This document shows positions 13,864-15,925 of a stretch of 15,925 nucleotides of DNA, piece by piece. The translations under genes were made by a program, and so were the position numbers. The stretch's first letter is position 1, and every line of letters begins with the position of its first letter. Origin of the DNA: Candidatus Hydrogenedentota bacterium (GTDB lineage Bacteria; Hydrogenedentota; Hydrogenedentia; Hydrogenedentales; SLHB01). The notes beneath the pieces are model-generated. The model worked only from the letters and a program-made list of their open reading frames with translations, made no database searches and had not been told where the DNA came from. The stretch is taken from NCBI GenBank assembly GCA_007118235.1, contig SKRY01000353.1, positions 1 through 15,925 of the forward strand. The letters are read 5' to 3'.

Positions 13864-14457
13864 ATGACACGCGAGCCATTCAACATGGGGGATGGGCTTG
13901 CCGATCGGCTGCTGCGATTGTTCGAGGAGATTCACCCCTTGGACCGCGTGCCCCGGGCGGGATACGTCCTACGAGGCGTGACCGAACCGGAATCCGTGGC
14001 GGCGCACAGTCATTTCGTGGCGCTCATGACCCTTTTGGTGGCCGAGGCGCATCCCGCATTGTTCGACCGGGACAAGGCCGTGAGCATGGCGCTCATTCAC
14101 GACCTCTGTGAATCGCGCTTCATGGACATTCCCATGCCTTCAAGCGACGCCTATTTTCACGCCTCCAAGTCGCAAGCCGAACAGGAAGTGACGGAGGATC
14201 TGCTGGGGGGGTTTGGCGAGCGGCTGCCGGCGTTGCATGCCGAATTGCTCAAGGCCGAATCGCCCGAAGCGCGCCTGGTGCGCGGATTGGACAAGGCCCA
14301 GATGATGGTGAAGGTCCTGATGTATGAGCGGGAAGGACGTGGAAGGCTCGAAGAATTCTGGACCAATCCGCGCAACTTCGCCGGCTTCGGGCTCGAACCG
14401 GTCAACGCGCTTTTCGACGCCATCTGCGCGGCGGCCGGCCGCGAGCGGCCCCAATAG
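13864..14457 (+). CDS. HD-domain protein of the YfbR/HDDC2 type (probable 5'-deoxynucleotidase)
   Basis: A 197-residue metal-dependent phosphohydrolase. The opening VPRAGYVLRGVTEPESVAAHS is typical of HDDC2/YfbR proteins, which dephosphorylate deoxynucleoside 5'-monophosphates. Metal ligands are His48 (ESVAAHS), His79-Asp80 (ALIHDLCES) and Asp143 (RGLDKAQMMVK). The length fits the family (about 190-200). The ATG at 13864 has GGAAG five bases upstream; an in-frame TTG 15 bases earlier has no good site. It begins 81 bases after the coiled-coil gene on the same strand and may be read through from it, as no terminator or promoter is obvious between them. It converges on the metallophosphoesterase gene with nine bases between stops. 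Substrate preference is inferred from the family only. Confidence 0.88.
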   Translation: MTREPFNMGDGLADRLLRLFEEIHPLDRVPRAGYVLRGVTEPESVAAHSHFVALMTLLVAEAHPALFDRDKAVSMALIHDLCESRFMDIPMPSSDAYFHASKSQAEQEVTEDLLGGFGERLPALHAELLKAESPEARLVRGLDKAQMMVKVLMYEREGRGRLEEFWTNPRNFAGFGLEPVNALFDAICAAAGRERPQ

Positions 14458-14466
14458 CCGCGGACG

Positions 14467-15144
14467 TTACAGCGGCTCCAATCCCAGCGCCGAGAGGCGG
14501 CCAGTCACCATTTGGCTGTCGTAACGCGCTTCCTGAAATTCCACGCTCCACGGGTCGGTTTCCGTATTGATGAGAGCGTACCGGGCTGCGCCATCCTCGT
14601 TCATGCCCGCGCTGCCCGGATTGACAAAAAGGGTACCCCTCACCCAGCGGTGAAAGGGGATATGTGTCCGGCCCAAGATGACCACATCGCTCCGCGCCTC
14701 CTCCCACTGGCGCTGGAACCGGGACTCGGGATCATCGGGGTGAAGTCCCTCGGACTGGCTGGTCAGGGTACCGTGACACACGGTGATGCCAAGACCCTCC
14801 AGGTGAAGATGGCGGCGGCGGGGAAGGCTACGGAGATACTCAAGCGTGTCTGTGCGGGCGGCCTCGTGCGTCCATTGGACGGCGCGGAATTCGGAAGCGC
14901 CCCACTTCTTGCGCAGGGTCTCTTGCTTGCGCAAGAAGCGGACAGCGAAACGATCCCGCTCCCCCTGGACCGTGAGGATTTCCCGGCTCCGGAGGATGTC
15001 CACTACCTCATTGGGCCACGGAAACCCCACCACGCAATCGCCTGTGTTGACAATGGTGTGAATGCCTGCTTCGTCAATGGCCTCAAGCGCCGCCTCCAAG
15101 GCAGGCAGATTCCCGTGAATGTCGCCCAGCGCAGCTAGTATCAT
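14467..15144 (-). CDS. Calcineurin-like metallophosphoesterase (YfcE/MJ0936-like)
   Basis: A 225-residue two-metal phosphoesterase. Motif I is GDIHGN (Asp8, His10) and motif II is NTGDC (Asp36). Motif III is QGERD, where Glu62 replaces the usual Asn of GNxD. VCHGT and GRTHIPF follow where GH and GHTH are usual, then NPGSAG. The altered third motif and the Arg in GRTH are unusual and may change metal binding or substrate. Known relatives act on phosphodiesters or phosphomonoesters; the substrate here is unknown. The ATG at 15144 has only a weak ribosome-binding site (GTGAG). No convincing promoter was seen. It converges on the HD-domain gene and is divergent from the HU gene. Confidence 0.87.
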   Translation of the reverse strand: MILAALGDIHGNLPALEAALEAIDEAGIHTIVNTGDCVVGFPWPNEVVDILRSREILTVQGERDRFAVRFLRKQETLRKKWGASEFRAVQWTHEAARTDTLEYLRSLPRRRHLHLEGLGITVCHGTLTSQSEGLHPDDPESRFQRQWEEARSDVVILGRTHIPFHRWVRGTLFVNPGSAGMNEDGAARYALINTETDPWSVEFQEARYDSQMVTGRLSALGLEPL

Positions 15145-15277
15145 TGAGAATATCTCACGTGAAGGTTAGAGAAAGGTGTTTGGCGGAAGAGCGATTATGA
15201 TACCATTTCCGTAAGTAGCGCCGCAGCTTTTGACCAATGAAATCAGGGGGTTGAGAAGGTTCGCTCCCAACGCAAGC

Positions 15278-15306
15278 TTGACAAACGGCCTGCTAACCTG
15301 TATCAA
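15278..15306 (+). promoter_or_regulatory. Promoter for the HU-family gene
   Basis: A perfect TTGACA (15278-15283) and TATCAA (15301-15306) are separated by 17 bases, giving a leader of about 138 bases. The remainder of the 306-base gap 15145-15450 holds nothing else clear except the leader hairpin. Confidence 0.5.
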
Positions 15307-15380
15307 AGAGGTCCAGAAGTTCATTCCGGTGGCGTTCCGGGAGGGATCACGTTCGCCCCGGGGGGAAGCATTAACTGGAT

Positions 15381-15399
15381 GCGCCTGCCGCCAAGGCGC
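15381..15399 (+). promoter_or_regulatory. Small hairpin in the HU leader
   Basis: GCGCCT and AGGCGC form a six-base stem with a seven-base loop, about 50 bases before the start codon. It does not cover the ribosome-binding site. Any role in mRNA stability or control is speculative. Confidence 0.25.
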
Positions 15400-15450
15400 C
15401 ACCACTGTCATTCGCAACGGCTGTTGAGTACAAACAGGAAGGAGCAAACC

Positions 15451-15765
15451 ATGCCACCGAAACAGAGCACTGCCGACAAGAAGCCCATGACCAAGGCGCA
15501 AATCCTGACCCATCTCTCCGAGCAAACCGGGTTATCCAAGAAGCAAGTCTCGGAGGTCCTGGACGAGTTGGTGAACCTCGCGTATCAGGAAGCCAAGGTG
15601 GGTTTCAATTTGCCTGGCCTGGGCAAACTTGTGGTGCACCGGCAGGAGGAGCGTAAGGGCCGCAACCCGGCAACTGGGGAAGCAATCACCATTCCCGCCA
15701 AGGACGTCCTCAAGTTTCGCATCTCGAAGACCGCCAAGGACGCCATCACGCCCCCGAAGAAATAG
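15451..15765 (+). CDS. HU/IHF-family DNA-binding protein
   Basis: A 104-residue nucleoid protein that binds and bends DNA as a dimer. After a 12-residue polar leader (MPPKQSTADKKP), the helical dimerisation half runs MTKAQILTHLSEQTGLSKKQVSEVLDELVNLA. Then come the strand GFNLPGLGKLVVHRQEERKGRNPATGEAITIPAKD, with the DNA-binding arm and the conserved Asn-Pro intercalation site, and VLKFRISKTAKDAI. It is slightly longer than E. coli HU (90) because of the N-terminal leader. The ATG has AGGAAGGAG about six bases upstream. The gene stands alone, with its own promoter and a strong terminator. HU and IHF subtypes cannot be separated by eye. Confidence 0.94.
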   Translation: MPPKQSTADKKPMTKAQILTHLSEQTGLSKKQVSEVLDELVNLAYQEAKVGFNLPGLGKLVVHRQEERKGRNPATGEAITIPAKDVLKFRISKTAKDAITPPKK

Positions 15766-15805
15766 CGCCGCGGCATGCGGGGTTTGGGGTTCGCCTATCG
15801 GCGCG

Positions 15806-15843
15806 GACCGGCTTTTCCAAATGTGGACAGGCCGGTCTTTTTT
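15806..15843 (+). terminator. Rho-independent terminator after the HU-family gene
   Basis: GACCGGC (15806-15812) and GCCGGTC (15831-15837) form a perfect seven-base stem. A smaller TCC/GGA pairing lies in the loop, and six T residues follow (15838-15843). Confidence 0.85.
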
Positions 15844-15865
15844 GCCGAAGCGCGTGAAAGAAGAA

Positions 15866-15925
15866 TGGTGCCGGGGAAGGGACTCGAACCCTTACTCCCG
15901 CGAGGGGAACCGGATTTTGAGTCCG
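15866..15925 (-). tRNA. tRNA-Leu(CAA), 3' part, cut by the right edge
   Basis: On the minus strand the 3' end reads CCCCGGC-A-CCA, with CCA encoded (15868-15866). It is preceded by the T arm AAGGG-TTCGAGT-CCCTT, a long variable arm typical of class II tRNAs, and an anticodon loop CTCAAAA with anticodon CAA (15919-15917) on a CGGA/TCCG stem. The long variable arm and CAA anticodon indicate leucine. The D arm and 5' acceptor strand are outside the window. Confidence 0.92.

Overview
The window looks like chromosome from a flagellated, Gram-negative-type (diderm), GC-rich bacterium, probably an uncultured lineage of the planctomycete/Hydrogenedentes kind. That placement is a guess. It rests on rod-type flagellar genes with a sigma-54-like promoter, a secreted lytic transglycosylase, and an FGGY kinase paired with a cluster-less radical-SAM relative. 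No gene here fixes the phylum. I see no insertion sequence, phage or CRISPR.

Layout. (1) 1-1041, minus strand: flagellar rod genes flgF and flgG (flgG runs off the left edge) behind a sigma-54-like promoter. (2) 1418-2499, plus: a divergent gene for an exported lytic transglycosylase with its own sigma-70-type promoter and terminator. (3) 2505-4877, plus: a two-gene unit of an FGGY sugar kinase and a degenerate radical-SAM/SPASM-like protein, preceded by a small palindrome. (4) 4878-5912: about 1 kb without a convincing gene. It holds an AT-richer stretch, a repeated 8-mer, a perfect 16-bp palindrome touching a near-consensus promoter, and a long leader before dnaA. (5) 5913-7331, plus: dnaA. 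(6) 7392-9876, minus: a fumarylacetoacetate-hydrolase-family enzyme, mnmA, and a 64-residue orphan protein resembling the first domain of type II secretion/type IV pilus GspF/PilC. (7) 10145-13782, plus: a 1190-residue protein whose N-terminus resembles the core of the DnaA ATPase domain and whose remaining ~1000 residues are coiled coil. (8) 13864-15144: an HD-domain nucleotidase-like protein and a convergent metallophosphoesterase. (9) 15278-15925: an HU-family DNA-binding protein with promoter and terminator, then the 3' part of a tRNA-Leu(CAA) on the minus strand.

The most unusual item is the DnaA-like/coiled-coil protein, encoded about 3 kb from dnaA itself. It keeps a Walker A motif and a DnaA-like box VII, but lacks the lid, the DNA-binding domain and the second Walker B acidic residue. 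Together with an HU homologue and the structured region upstream of dnaA, this suggests a neighbourhood concerned with chromosome replication or organisation, although dnaN and recF are not adjacent. Other points of interest are the cluster-less radical-SAM protein paired with a kinase, and the GspF-like microprotein upstream of mnmA.
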